Shown here: in pieces, positions 40,695 to 49,630 of the stretch | Numbering within the stretch: position 1 is the first letter of the stretch | How the letters are laid out: every line of letters starts with the position of its first letter | Source of the DNA: Pseudomonas sp. N040 | GTDB taxonomy: Bacteria > Pseudomonadota > Gammaproteobacteria > Pseudomonadales > Pseudomonadaceae | NCBI RefSeq assembly: GCF_015637705.1 | Contig: NZ_JADOBE010000004.1 | Span: 280,435-344,434, forward strand | Direction: 5' to 3' | Length of the DNA: 64,000 nucleotides | Program-made: the position numbers and the translations under genes | The notes under the pieces: generated by a model | What the model saw: only the letters and a program-made list of their open reading frames with translations | Told to the model about the DNA's origin: nothing | Databases searched by the model: none

Positions 40695-41927
40695 TCAGGC
40701 CAGCTGCGCTTCACGCCGGCGCGGCAACCAGAGAAAAATGCCGCTGAGCAGGCTGTAAGCCAGCAACACCAGCCAGGCCGTTTCGCCCGCCGGCAGTAAC
40801 CCGGCCTGCTGCATCAGCCACAGGGCCGGTACGTTCAGCAGCAGGCGCGCCACTTCCAGACCGAACGCCCACGGGCGGTTTTCCAGCCACACGCCAATCG
40901 CGTACAGCCCGAATGCCGCCCAGCACCAGCCAATCAGCACATCACTGAAGCCATGCTCTGCGGCCACTATCAGCAGCCAGGTGGTGCCCAGCACATAACC
41001 GGCGAACTGCAGCAACGCATAGCGCTTCTGCCCGGCACTCAGCGGCACGTCGAATTTGACGAACTGGCTGAGCTCCGGCTTGACCATTGGATAACGCGCC
41101 GCCACATCTGCCGGACGCCAGCCGGTAGGCATGAACCAGATGCGCAACTTGTCCCACCAGGACGACGCGTGCACTGCGTCGCGCCAGAGCTGCACATAAA
41201 AGTGCAGGTTGGCCCACAGCGGGTTCCAGCTGGCCAGCGGCGTGGTCACCCCGAACACCACCGGTTCCTCATCCAGCTCTTCCTGAAAAGTGCCGAGCAG
41301 ACGATCCCAGATGATGAACACCCCGCCGTAGTTGCGGTCCATGTAGATCGGATTCTGGGCATGGTGCACACGGTGATTGGACGGCGTAATGAAGATCCAC
41401 TCCAGCCAGCCAAGCTTGGGTACATGGCGGGTGTGCACCCAGAATTGATAAAGCAGGTTCAGCGCACCCACGGTAATCAGCACGACCGGTGGTATCCCCA
41501 CCAGCGCCATCGGCAGGTAGAAGATCCAACCGAAAATAAAGCCGGTACTGGTCTGCCGCAGTGCGGTGGTGAGGTTGTAGTCCTCGCTCTGGTGATGCAC
41601 CACATGCGCGGCCCACAGCACATTGCGCTCATGGCCCAGGCGGTGCGCCCAGTAATAGCAGAAGTCATAGAAGAAGAAGGCGAAGACCCAGACCCAGAGT
41701 GCGTCGGTGGACAGCTCGAACAGCGCAATGTGTTCCCAGATCAACAGATAGACAATCAGCCCCAATCCCTTGACCAGCAAACCACTGGCCTGCGACAGCA
41801 CGCCGGCACTCAGGCTGTTGATACTGTCCGACCAGCGATAGGTACTGATCCCGCGCCAGCGATCGGCGAGCAGCTCCAGACCGATCAGCAGGAAGAAAAA
41901 CGGAATCGCATAGAGGACGTAGTTCAT
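40695..41927 (-). CDS. Sterol desaturase/fatty acid hydroxylase-family membrane protein
   Basis: A 410-residue multi-pass membrane protein. Its histidine clusters are typical of the non-heme di-iron family: HRLGHERNVLWAAHVVHHQS, then SNHRVHHAQNP and further His in the C-terminal half. The first 150 residues carry several membrane segments and the tail has more (LQFAGYVLGTTWLLIVAAEH). Acts on lipid substrates in the inner membrane; the real substrate is unknown. The stop abuts the dedA stop. Confidence 0.85.
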   Translation of the reverse strand: MNYVLYAIPFFFLLIGLELLADRWRGISTYRWSDSINSLSAGVLSQASGLLVKGLGLIVYLLIWEHIALFELSTDALWVWVFAFFFYDFCYYWAHRLGHERNVLWAAHVVHHQSEDYNLTTALRQTSTGFIFGWIFYLPMALVGIPPVVLITVGALNLLYQFWVHTRHVPKLGWLEWIFITPSNHRVHHAQNPIYMDRNYGGVFIIWDRLLGTFQEELDEEPVVFGVTTPLASWNPLWANLHFYVQLWRDAVHASSWWDKLRIWFMPTGWRPADVAARYPMVKPELSQFVKFDVPLSAGQKRYALLQFAGYVLGTTWLLIVAAEHGFSDVLIGWCWAAFGLYAIGVWLENRPWAFGLEVARLLLNVPALWLMQQAGLLPAGETAWLVLLAYSLLSGIFLWLPRRREAQLA

Positions 41928-42067
41928 GCTTCACCCATAGAGTTACCATCACCCAGCGGCTAGGATGGCTTTCACGCACAGACGTTCAGACATATTCGCA
42001 TCCTAGCGCAACACGGCCTGCGGACATGCGGCCACAAACGACAATTTGCATCACCATTGGCGACAAA

Positions 42068-42907
42068 ATGCGGACATTCCTGCGCTACACCCTGGCCATC
42101 CTGACCCTGCTCAGCTGCGCATTGCTGCTCGGGCTCTATCCCTACCGTGCCGCGCTGCTGCCAGCCGCCGGACAACCCGAGCAACTCAAGCAGCGCCTGG
42201 CGGCGCACCTGACCCTGGTCACCCCGCCGAACGCCACAGGCCCCTTCCCCACCGTGCTGGCCTTTCATGGCTGTGGCGGACAACGCCAGTCGATGCGCGA
42301 AAACCTCGACAGCTGGCTGCTCCCCGCCGGCTTTGCCGTGCTCTATGTCGACAGCTTTGCTGCGCGCGGGATCACCGACTGGCAGCCGGTGTGTGACGGC
42401 AAGCTGTTCTGGGGCAACGAGCGCGCACAGGACGTGTATGCCGCCCTCGACCTGGCCGCCGCGATGCCCCAGGTGGATCGCCAGCGCCTCGCCGTGATGG
42501 GCTTTTCCCACGGCGGCTGGGCGATTCTCGACGCGCTGGCCTATGGCGGCGAAGCCGGGCACGGCTTCGCCAGACCGGGTCCGCAGACCCTGCAACTGAT
42601 CAAGGCCGCCGTCACCTATTACCCCTATTGCGGCTACCCGGCCCACCTGCGGCTGGACAGCCAGGCGCCGCCGGAGATCCCGCTGCTGATGCTGCTGGCC
42701 GGCCAGGACAGCGTGACCAGCCACCGGCAATGCCTGGACAGCCTGGATGCACTGGGCCTGGCGCAGATCCAGCTGGTGCAGTACCAGGCGGCCGATCACG
42801 TGTTCGACCAGCCCAGCCCGATGCACACCTATCAACCCGCGCTGGCGGCAGACGCCCACCGGCAGACCCTGGCTTTCCTGCGCAAGCACCTGCAGCCAGC
42901 CCAGTAA
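42068..42907 (+). CDS. Dienelactone hydrolase-family protein with N-terminal anchor
   Basis: A 279-residue protein. The start at 42068 puts a hydrophobic N-terminus (MRTFLRYTLAILTLLSCALL) first, and an earlier ATG at 42026 is possible. Neither has a strong site. The alpha/beta-hydrolase core shows PTVLAFHGCGGQRQSMREN (oxyanion), MGFSHGGWAILDAL (nucleophile elbow) and a C-terminal Asp and His in LLMLLAGQDS and DHVFDQPS. It probably sits on the periplasmic side of the inner membrane. The substrate is unknown. It is followed closely by elbB. Confidence 0.8.
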   Translation: MRTFLRYTLAILTLLSCALLLGLYPYRAALLPAAGQPEQLKQRLAAHLTLVTPPNATGPFPTVLAFHGCGGQRQSMRENLDSWLLPAGFAVLYVDSFAARGITDWQPVCDGKLFWGNERAQDVYAALDLAAAMPQVDRQRLAVMGFSHGGWAILDALAYGGEAGHGFARPGPQTLQLIKAAVTYYPYCGYPAHLRLDSQAPPEIPLLMLLAGQDSVTSHRQCLDSLDALGLAQIQLVQYQAADHVFDQPSPMHTYQPALAADAHRQTLAFLRKHLQPAQ

Positions 42908-42920
42908 TCAGGAGAACACC

Positions 42921-43577
42921 ATGCAGAAGAAGATCGCAGTCATCCTTTCCGGTTGCGGCGTCTATGACGGCGCGGAAATCCACGAGAGCGTGCTGACCCT
43001 GCTGCGCCTCGACCAGCGCGGGGCCCAGGTGCAGTGCTTTGCGCCGAACATCCCACAACTGCACGTGGTCGACCACTACAGCGGCGATGAAATGGACGAA
43101 ACGCGCAATGTGCTGGTCGAGTCCGCGCGCATCGCCCGCGGCAAGATCAAGGATGTGCGTGAACTGCACGTCGGCGACTTCGACGCACTGATCCTGCCCG
43201 GCGGCTTTGGCGCGGCAAAGAACCTTTCCGACTTCGCCATCAGCGGCGCGTTGTGCAGCGTGCAGCCCGACGTGCTCAACGCCTGCCAGGCCTTCGCCAG
43301 GGCCGGCAAGCCCATCGGCCTGATGTGCATCGCCCCGGCACTGGCGGCAAAAATCTTCGGCCCGGGGGTCAACTGCACCATCGGCAGCGACCACGAAACC
43401 GCCAGCACCCTGCAACAGATGGGCGCGCTGCATATCGAAAGCACCGTGGAAGACATCGTCGTCGATGAACAGCACAAGCTGGTAACCACTCCGGCCTACA
43501 TGCTCGCCGGCTCGATCAGCGAAGCCGCGAGCGGCATCAACAAGCTGGTCGACCGGGTGCTGGAGATGGTTGGCTGA
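42921..43577 (+). CDS. elbB: ElbB-type glyoxalase/DJ-1 family protein
   Basis: A 218-residue DJ-1/PfpI-superfamily protein. The start MQKKIAVILSGCGVYDGAEI is characteristic, with GAEIHESVLTLLRLDQRGAQ next. The nucleophile region is GKPIGLMCIAPALAAKIFGP, with the reactive Cys in MCIAP. Also DFDALILPGGFGAAKNLSDF. E. coli ElbB has glyoxalase III-like activity and a historic link to isoprenoid synthesis. The start follows AGGAG 13 bases after the hydrolase stop. Confidence 0.93.
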   Translation: MQKKIAVILSGCGVYDGAEIHESVLTLLRLDQRGAQVQCFAPNIPQLHVVDHYSGDEMDETRNVLVESARIARGKIKDVRELHVGDFDALILPGGFGAAKNLSDFAISGALCSVQPDVLNACQAFARAGKPIGLMCIAPALAAKIFGPGVNCTIGSDHETASTLQQMGALHIESTVEDIVVDEQHKLVTTPAYMLAGSISEAASGINKLVDRVLEMVG

Positions 43578-43676
43578 GCCAGCGATTGCGCCATTGCGCA
43601 GGACATTCGCGCCGCCCCTCTGGCCAGGGCGGCGCAAATGCGGCAGCGTGACTGCATCCAGACCGCCGAGGTGTGC

Positions 43677-44147
43677 ATGTCCAACATCAAACTTGAGATC
43701 GAACCCGAGCTGCACGACGGCATTGCCAGCTACTTCAAGCGCATCCCGTTCAATCAGCTGCTGGGCATGCAACTGGCCGAGCTGACCAGTGAACGGGCAA
43801 TCATGCACCTGCCGATGAAGAACGAACTGATCGGCAACTTCTCCCAGGGCATCCTGCATGGCGGAGTGATCGCCAGCGTGCTTGACGTGGTCGGTGGCGC
43901 CATGGCGATGGTCGGCGCCTTCGCCCGTCACCAGCACCTGCCGGCCGCCGAGCGCATGGCCAAGCTGGCCAAGCTCGGCACCATCGACATGCGCATCGAC
44001 TACCTGCGCCCGGGCCGGGGCGCGGCTTTCAACGCCTCCGCCGTGCTGCTGCGCTCGGGCAACAAGGTCGCGGTGGTGCGCTCGGAACTGCATGCCGACG
44101 ATGGCACCCTGATTGCCGTGGGCACCGGCACCTACCTGTGCGGCTGA
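43677..44147 (+). CDS. Hotdog-fold acyl-CoA thioesterase
   Basis: A 156-residue protein. The start at 43677 (MSNIKLEIEPELHDGIASYF) follows GAGGTG. The hot-dog core has GNFSQGILHGGVIASVLDVV (the HGG region contacts substrate), GTIDMRIDYLRPGRGAAFNA and VAVVRSELHADDGTLIAVGT. This is the PaaI/YigI style. It probably hydrolyses acyl-CoA. It follows elbB by 99 bases in the same direction. The natural substrate is unknown. Confidence 0.9.
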   Translation: MSNIKLEIEPELHDGIASYFKRIPFNQLLGMQLAELTSERAIMHLPMKNELIGNFSQGILHGGVIASVLDVVGGAMAMVGAFARHQHLPAAERMAKLAKLGTIDMRIDYLRPGRGAAFNASAVLLRSGNKVAVVRSELHADDGTLIAVGTGTYLCG

Positions 44148-44300
44148 GTCCGGCTACTGATCCGGCCGTTGAATAGTGTGTATGTGCGGCGCTTGCAGAC
44201 CAGCCGTGCTGGCTGCAGGAACATCGCCCCCGGCGCGAGCGTTTGCTTTGCTCCGGCCGAGCGGAGAGCCGGCCCCATCGCGGCGCGGGTGCCGCTCGAA

Positions 44301-44780
44301 TCAGTAGCTTGAGCGGGCCAGCCTGGTCAGAATGCGATCGAGGGCATTGGCAAACGCCTGTCGCTCGCGATCACCATAGGCGCCCTGCCCGCCACCTGCC
44401 TGGCCCTGCTCGCGCAGATCAGTGAATAGGTTGCGCACCGCCAGACGCTCGCCCATGTTGTTGGCATCAAACTCGCGACCGCGTGGATCCAGCGCGGCCA
44501 CACCATTCTTGACCAGGCGGTCGGCCAACGGCACATCCGAGCAGATCACCAGCTCGCCAGGCACGGCGTGCTCAACCAGATAGTCGTCCGCCGCATCCGG
44601 GCCGCTGGGCACGACGATCAGCCGCACACAGGCAAACGCCGGTTTGCTCTGCGCCTGGCCCGCCACCAGCACCACCTGCAAACCGCGCTTGAGGGCGAAC
44701 TTGACTACCTGATCACGCGCCCCGCGCGGGCAGGCATCGGCGTCGATCCACACGCGCAAAGTCTGCGGCGTCTGGTTCAT
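44301..44780 (-). CDS. UPF0178 (YaiI) family protein
   Basis: A 159-residue PIN-like cytosolic protein. The start at 44780 (MNQTPQTLRVWIDADACPRG) overlaps the FTR1 stop by ATGA, so translation is coupled. Typical family features are the acidic DADACP near the N-terminus, VVPSGPDAADDYLVEHA in the middle and the conserved VICSDVPLADRLVKNGVAAL region. A nuclease role has been suggested from the fold. No function is established. Longer upstream in-frame starts fall inside the FTR1 gene and are rejected. Confidence 0.92.
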   Translation of the reverse strand: MNQTPQTLRVWIDADACPRGARDQVVKFALKRGLQVVLVAGQAQSKPAFACVRLIVVPSGPDAADDYLVEHAVPGELVICSDVPLADRLVKNGVAALDPRGREFDANNMGERLAVRNLFTDLREQGQAGGGQGAYGDRERQAFANALDRILTRLARSSY

Positions 44781-46675
44781 TGGTCGACCAGCGCCGCGCG
44801 TTGCCGGGCACGCCACCAGTCCCGCCCATAAAACAGCGCAATCAGCAGCAATACCAGCGCCTGGGCTGCAAGCCCCAGGGCATCCGGGTGTATACCCAGC
44901 CAGCTGAACTCGAAGAACGCGACCGGCTCCAGCGGCAAGCGTCCGGCTTCCTGCAGAGCCGCTACGCCATGTCCGGCAAAGACCACCGCCAGCGCACACA
45001 TCAGCAATGCATTGGCGCTGAAGAAGGCCTGCAGCGGCAGTCGCGCCGAGCCGCGCAAAATGATCCAGGCCAGACCGAACAGCAGCACCAGCGCCGCCAG
45101 CGCGCCCAGCAACACCCACGGATGGCCCGAGCTGCCGGCCTGGAACCAGAGGGTCTCGTAAAACAGGATCACTTCAAACAGTTCGCGATACACCGCAATG
45201 AACGCCAGCACGGCAAAGCCCATGCGCCCGCCGGAACCGAGCATGGAATCGCGCAGATAGGCTTGCCAGGCATCTGCCTGCCGGCGGCCATGCATCCACA
45301 CGCCGAGCCACAACAGCATCAGGCTGGCAAACAGCGCGCTGGCACCTTCCAGCACTTCACGCTGGGCACCGCTGATATCCAGCAGCCAGGCGGCGACGGC
45401 CCATGTCGCAACGCCCGCCAGTACCGCCAGTCCCCAACCCAGATGCACGCTGCGCAGCGCGTGCTGCTGGCCGGTCTTGTTGAGAAACGCCAGAATCGCG
45501 GCCAGCACCAGTATGGCTTCCAGACCTTCACGCAACAGAATCAACAAGCTGGAAATGAAACTCAGCGAGGCTGACATGCCGCCCCTGGCCAGCAAACCGG
45601 CGGAGGCCTGCAACTGCTGTTCGGCGCTGGCCAGCGCCTGCTCAGCCTGCTCTACCGGCGCCCGATCTTGCAGTGCCTGCCGATAGGCCATCAGGGCCTT
45701 CTCAGTAGCCTTGCGCTGCTGCGCATCAATATTGTTCAACGCCCCTTCGACCAGCTCGAAACCTTCCAGATAAGCCGCCACCGAGAGCTCGTAAGCCTGG
45801 GTCGCCTGGCCCGCCCGATAGGCGGCCAGACTCGCCGCCAGCGTACTGCGGGTGTGCTCGATGAATTGCTGCGGGCTGCGGGGTTGCAACGGCGGCTTGG
45901 CACGTTGGGCGCGAAAGCGCGCGGCGGCATCCGCACCCTGACTGAGGGCTATTTCGGCGGGAGTCTGACCGGCCAGCATGAGCGCGCTGAACGGTTCTCC
46001 GGGGGGCGTCGGTTGCGCACTGAAGCCCGCTACCGTGCTGGCCAGATCCCAGCGCTGGCGCTGATCCAGCTGATCGGCAAAGGCCACCATATCCGTGCCA
46101 TCCACACCCAGTCCGATGGTGTTGTAAAGGTCATACAGGCTCAACTGATCCAGCCGCGCGGCATCGCGCAGATTGGACGGTGGCGGTTGCAGACCGATAC
46201 CGGCCGGGCCATCACCCGCGCCGCTGGTGCCATGGCAGACACTGCAATGCTCGGCATACAGCGGCGCACCACGGGCCGGGTCCGGGGTGATGGCCGGAAC
46301 CTGCTGTACCTGATACAGCTCGACCAGCGCGGCTGCCAGCTGGCGCGCCTGACTGGCGACCCGCGGGCCGTCCTGACGCTGACTGACGGCTGCATGCAGT
46401 TGTTGCAGGCCCAGTTGCAGTTTTTCCTTACCGGGCTGGTCGGGCAAGCCGGCCAGCAAGTTCTGCAGGACACCGAGAAATTCCAGTTGTTCCTGGTATT
46501 CAGCCGCGTCGATCACCTCGCCGGCCATCACGGTGCGCGGATAATCCGCACCGATATAGCCGAGCAGATGCAGTGCCCGCGCGCTGCCATCCGGCACTGC
46601 GGCCTGCAACGAGAAAGAAATGCATAGCAGGAAGACGGACAGCAAACGGGCGGAGAAGCGGAGGGATGCACGCAT
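44777..46675 (-). CDS. FTR1-family iron permease with cytochrome c domain
   Basis: A 632-residue protein. A signal-like N-terminus (FSARLLSVFLLCISFSLQAA) is followed by a periplasmic helical part and a c-type heme site EHCSVCHGTSGAGDGPA at about residue 150. Further helical periplasmic sequence precedes the C-terminal FTR1 membrane domain. The two hallmark iron motifs are REGLEAILVLAAILAFL and YRELFEVILFYETLWF. Heme and iron permease together suggest an oxidation-coupled iron importer. A strong Fur box lies just upstream, so iron repression is expected. It is followed by the YaiI gene. Confidence 0.9.
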   Translation of the reverse strand: MRASLRFSARLLSVFLLCISFSLQAAVPDGSARALHLLGYIGADYPRTVMAGEVIDAAEYQEQLEFLGVLQNLLAGLPDQPGKEKLQLGLQQLHAAVSQRQDGPRVASQARQLAAALVELYQVQQVPAITPDPARGAPLYAEHCSVCHGTSGAGDGPAGIGLQPPPSNLRDAARLDQLSLYDLYNTIGLGVDGTDMVAFADQLDQRQRWDLASTVAGFSAQPTPPGEPFSALMLAGQTPAEIALSQGADAAARFRAQRAKPPLQPRSPQQFIEHTRSTLAASLAAYRAGQATQAYELSVAAYLEGFELVEGALNNIDAQQRKATEKALMAYRQALQDRAPVEQAEQALASAEQQLQASAGLLARGGMSASLSFISSLLILLREGLEAILVLAAILAFLNKTGQQHALRSVHLGWGLAVLAGVATWAVAAWLLDISGAQREVLEGASALFASLMLLWLGVWMHGRRQADAWQAYLRDSMLGSGGRMGFAVLAFIAVYRELFEVILFYETLWFQAGSSGHPWVLLGALAALVLLFGLAWIILRGSARLPLQAFFSANALLMCALAVVFAGHGVAALQEAGRLPLEPVAFFEFSWLGIHPDALGLAAQALVLLLIALFYGRDWWRARQRAALVDQ

Positions 46676-46686
46676 ATTTCAATCAC

Positions 46687-46703
46687 AAACGAGAATTAAT
46701 ATC
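46687..46703 (-). promoter_or_regulatory. Fur box before the FTR1 permease gene
   Basis: On the minus strand GATATTAATTCTCGTTT lies 12 bases from the start codon. It matches the common Fur-operator form GATAATAATTCTCATTA at 14 of 17 positions. It overlaps the expected promoter and leader. Confidence 0.65.
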
Positions 46704-46849
46704 GTCTGATTCTACGCCCCTATACTCCTTGTGGAAAAGAGCCATCAGCGCACCGGCTCGCGTCGAATTGCCGCAAGCGCCAGGCGGTCAGTCTCTGGCA
46801 GACAATTGCAGGCACACTGGAACCACCCGCTCGATACCCGGAGTAGTCC

Positions 46850-47626
46850 ATGCCCACCAGCCTTGCCCAGAACAGCACGCCGCCCATCCATGTGCTGGTG
46901 GCCGGCGCCAGTCGCGGTATCGGCCTGGCGCTCTGCGCGCAGTTGCTGGCACGCAAGGAGGTCGGCCAGCTCTGGGCTCTGGCGCGCCACTCAGACACGC
47001 CGGAACTGGCTGAACTAGGCCGACAGCATGCCGGACGCTTGCAGACGATCAGCCTGGATGCGCTGGACGAAGCTGCTCTGGCGGTATTCAGTGGCGAATT
47101 GCAGGCCCGTGGCATCAAGCTGTCCCTGCTGGTGAGCTGTATCGGCCTGCTGCAGGGCGAAGGCGCACGGGCCGAGAAATCCCTCAGTCAGGTAAGCCTG
47201 GAAAGCCTGCACGCGAGTTTTCAGCACAATGCCTTTGCCCCGCTGCTGTTGCTCAAGCACTGCCTGCCGTTGCTGCGTGGCAATCATCCGTGCCAGATAG
47301 CCATGCTCAGCGCACGGGTCGGCTCGATCGGCGATAACCGCCTGGGTGGCTGGTACAGCTATCGCGCATCCAAGGCGGCGCTCAATCAACTGCTGCGCTG
47401 TGCCAGCATTGAACTGGCCCGGCTGAATCCGCAGTCCTGCGTGCTCAGCCTGCATCCGGGCACCACTGACACCGCCCTGTCGCGGCCATTTCAGGCCAAT
47501 GTCGCGGCGGACAAGCTGTTCAGCCCCGCCTTTGCCGCCAGCCAGTTGTTGCTCGTGCTGGCCGGCAAGACGCCGGCCGACAGCGGCAGCTTCTGGAGCT
47601 GGGATGGTCAGCCGATCGAGTGGTAA
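46850..47626 (+). CDS. Short-chain dehydrogenase/reductase, CsgA-like
   Basis: A 258-residue SDR. The cofactor loop is VLVAGASRGIGLALCAQLLA (Gly pattern TGxxxGxG-like, here AGASRGIG). The catalytic Ser and Tyr-x3-Lys lie around AMLSARVGS and WYSYRASKAALNQLL. A start at 46850 follows GGAG. The predicted use of NAD(P)H and the C-factor-like relatives are the only clues to function. The substrate is unknown. The stop abuts the convergent LysE-type gene. Confidence 0.85.
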   Translation: MPTSLAQNSTPPIHVLVAGASRGIGLALCAQLLARKEVGQLWALARHSDTPELAELGRQHAGRLQTISLDALDEAALAVFSGELQARGIKLSLLVSCIGLLQGEGARAEKSLSQVSLESLHASFQHNAFAPLLLLKHCLPLLRGNHPCQIAMLSARVGSIGDNRLGGWYSYRASKAALNQLLRCASIELARLNPQSCVLSLHPGTTDTALSRPFQANVAADKLFSPAFAASQLLLVLAGKTPADSGSFWSWDGQPIEW

Positions 47627-48256
47627 TCAACCGGCCCGGCTGACCATCGCCAGCAGCCCGGCAGCCACCATGAACAAGCCGCCAAAGGTGCGGTTGAGCA
47701 GGCGCTGCTGCTCGGGTGAACGCAATACCCGCAGTACGCGTGCGGCCAGCCCGGTGTAACCGGCCATCACCAGCAGATCGACCGCCACCATGGTCAGGGC
47801 CATCAGCAGGTATTGGCCCAGTTGCGGCTGCTGCGGATCCAGAAACTGCGGCAACACCGCCAGGATAAAGATGATTGCCTTGGGGTTGCTGGCATTCACC
47901 AGAAAGCCACTCAGCACCAGCGCACCACGCTTTCCGGAAGGGTGCGGCATGCTCGCCTCCGACACCGGTGCCGGCTCGGCCCGCCACTGCTTCCAGCCCA
48001 GATAAACCAGATAGGCCACGCCAAAACCCTTGATCAGGCTGAACGCCAGTTCGGAAGTGGCCAGCAGGGCGCCAACGCCGGCCGCGACAATGGCGATCTG
48101 CAGCAACAACGCCAGCTGCAGGCCGATGGCATTCCAGTAGCCATGACGAAAGCCGAACTGCAGGCCGGACGCCATCGACGCCACCGCCCCGGCGCCGGGC
48201 GACAGGCTGATGATCCAGCAGGCAACGAAGAACGCCAGCCAGGTTTCCAGAGTCAT
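47627..48256 (-). CDS. LysE/RhtB-family amino acid exporter
   Basis: A 209-residue inner-membrane protein with about six hydrophobic segments. Diagnostic are the N-terminus FFVACWIISLSPGAGAVASM, then FGFRHGYWNAIGLQLALLLQ, the middle KGFGVAYLVYLGWKQWR, and GFLVNASNPKAIIFILAVLP with the Asn-Pro-Lys of the family. Exports amino acids or related small molecules. The exact substrate is unknown. Confidence 0.93.
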   Translation of the reverse strand: MTLETWLAFFVACWIISLSPGAGAVASMASGLQFGFRHGYWNAIGLQLALLLQIAIVAAGVGALLATSELAFSLIKGFGVAYLVYLGWKQWRAEPAPVSEASMPHPSGKRGALVLSGFLVNASNPKAIIFILAVLPQFLDPQQPQLGQYLLMALTMVAVDLLVMAGYTGLAARVLRVLRSPEQQRLLNRTFGGLFMVAAGLLAMVSRAG

Positions 48257-48263
48257 CTGCTAG

Positions 48264-48740
48264 TCACCTGCGTGCTCCTCCCGGGATGACGATGGGCTGC
48301 GCTGGCCGTACCGGGAGATCCCCGCGTGGCGGCCGTGGCCGGGAGATCGGCTGCCGGTCCGGGTAGTAGGCTTGCGGGTCGTAGTAGGTATTTTGCTCGG
48401 GCTCTTCGGGCTCTTCGGGCTGCTGTGCCGCCGCCTGTTTTGCCGCCTCTGCGGCACGCTGCTCACGCTGGCGGCGCTCTGCACTGAGCTGATCCGCTTG
48501 CTGCTGCATGGCTTTGGTGCGTTGCTGTGAGGCCTCGACATCAGCCGCAGAGGGCGGTGCCGGCATCGTCAGCTGTTCTGCCGCAACCCCGGCCGGCGGT
48601 GGCTGATCGGAGAAAACGGTCTGGCCGGACGCATCCTTCCACTGATAAACCGGCGCCGCTACAGCCGGTTGCAGGAACATGAACAAGCCGGCGCAACCGA
48701 ATGGCAACAGGACCAGCAATCTGGGCAACCGAGTAAGCAT
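48264..48740 (-). CDS. DUF4124-domain secreted protein
   Basis: A 158-residue protein. The start at 48740 follows GGGGAGG. The signal peptide is MLTRLPRLLVLLPFGCAGLF with cleavage near VAA. The DUF4124 domain is APVYQWKDASGQTVFSDQPP at about residues 28-48. A charged Glu/Gln/Arg coiled segment follows, and then a proline-rich C-terminus (YPDRQPISRPRPPRGDLPVR). Periplasmic; no known function. Ends 7 bases from the LysE-type gene start. Confidence 0.85.
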   Translation of the reverse strand: MLTRLPRLLVLLPFGCAGLFMFLQPAVAAPVYQWKDASGQTVFSDQPPPAGVAAEQLTMPAPPSAADVEASQQRTKAMQQQADQLSAERRQREQRAAEAAKQAAAQQPEEPEEPEQNTYYDPQAYYPDRQPISRPRPPRGDLPVRPAQPIVIPGGARR

Positions 48741-48841
48741 CACATCCTCCCCGACACAGCATAGAGCGGCGGCAACCTGCCTAGAGGTATACCTCCGCCG
48801 CCTGCAACGGCTCAACGCAACCACCAGCCAGCCGGCACACC

Positions 48842-49594
48842 TCAGTCCGGCGAGCCCTTGTGCAACTGCACCGGACTGGACTTCTTGCCCATCGCCGCAC
48901 GCAGGCGAATGTTGATGGCTTCCACCGCCAGCGAGAAGGCCATGGCGAAATACACATAACCCTTCGGCACATGCACCTCAAAGGCTTCGGCCACCAGCAC
49001 GGTACCCACCACGATCAGGAAGGACAGCGCCAGCACCTTGAGTGACGGATGCTTGTCGATGAACTCGCTGATGGTGCCGGAGGCCAGCATCATCACGAAC
49101 ACCGAAATCACGATGGCGGCGATCATCACCGGCACGTTCTGCACCAGGCCGACGGCGGTGATCACCGAGTCCAGCGAGAAGATGATGTCGATGATGGCGA
49201 TCTGCACGATGATGCCGATGAAGCCGTAGGCCTTGCCGACGTTCTGTTCGGTTTCCTCGGCCACTTCCATGCTGTGGTAGATCTCCATGGTGCTCTTGAA
49301 CAGCAGGAACAGGCCGCCGAAGAACAGGATCAGGTCGCGTCCCGAGATGCCCTGGCCGAACACCTCGAACAGGTCATTGGTCAGGCGCATCACCCAGGTG
49401 ATCGACAGCAGCAGCGCGATCCGGGTGAACATCGCCAGGCCCAGGCCGAAGATCCGCCCGCGCGCCTGCTGCTCTTTCGGCAGGCGGCTGACCAGGATCG
49501 AGATGAAGATGATGTTGTCGATCCCGAGGACGATTTCCAGTGCAGTCAGGGTCAGAAACGCGACCCAGAGTTCCGGGGTCATCAGCAAATCCAT
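48842..49594 (-). CDS. TerC-family integral membrane protein
   Basis: A 250-residue inner-membrane protein with about seven segments. The start at 49594 (MDLLMTPELWVAFLTLTALE) lies behind GAGG. Family signatures are ALEIVLGIDNIIFISILVSR and, in the second half, IDIIFSLDSVITAVGLVQNV. These acidic LGIDN and SLDSV motifs sit in the membrane and may bind metal ions. TerC relatives have been linked to metal export during protein secretion. The ion here is unknown. Confidence 0.9.
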   Translation of the reverse strand: MDLLMTPELWVAFLTLTALEIVLGIDNIIFISILVSRLPKEQQARGRIFGLGLAMFTRIALLLSITWVMRLTNDLFEVFGQGISGRDLILFFGGLFLLFKSTMEIYHSMEVAEETEQNVGKAYGFIGIIVQIAIIDIIFSLDSVITAVGLVQNVPVMIAAIVISVFVMMLASGTISEFIDKHPSLKVLALSFLIVVGTVLVAEAFEVHVPKGYVYFAMAFSLAVEAINIRLRAAMGKKSSPVQLHKGSPD

Positions 49595-49630
49595 GGGTGT
49601 ATGCCTCACATATAAAGTAATTGATCGAGT

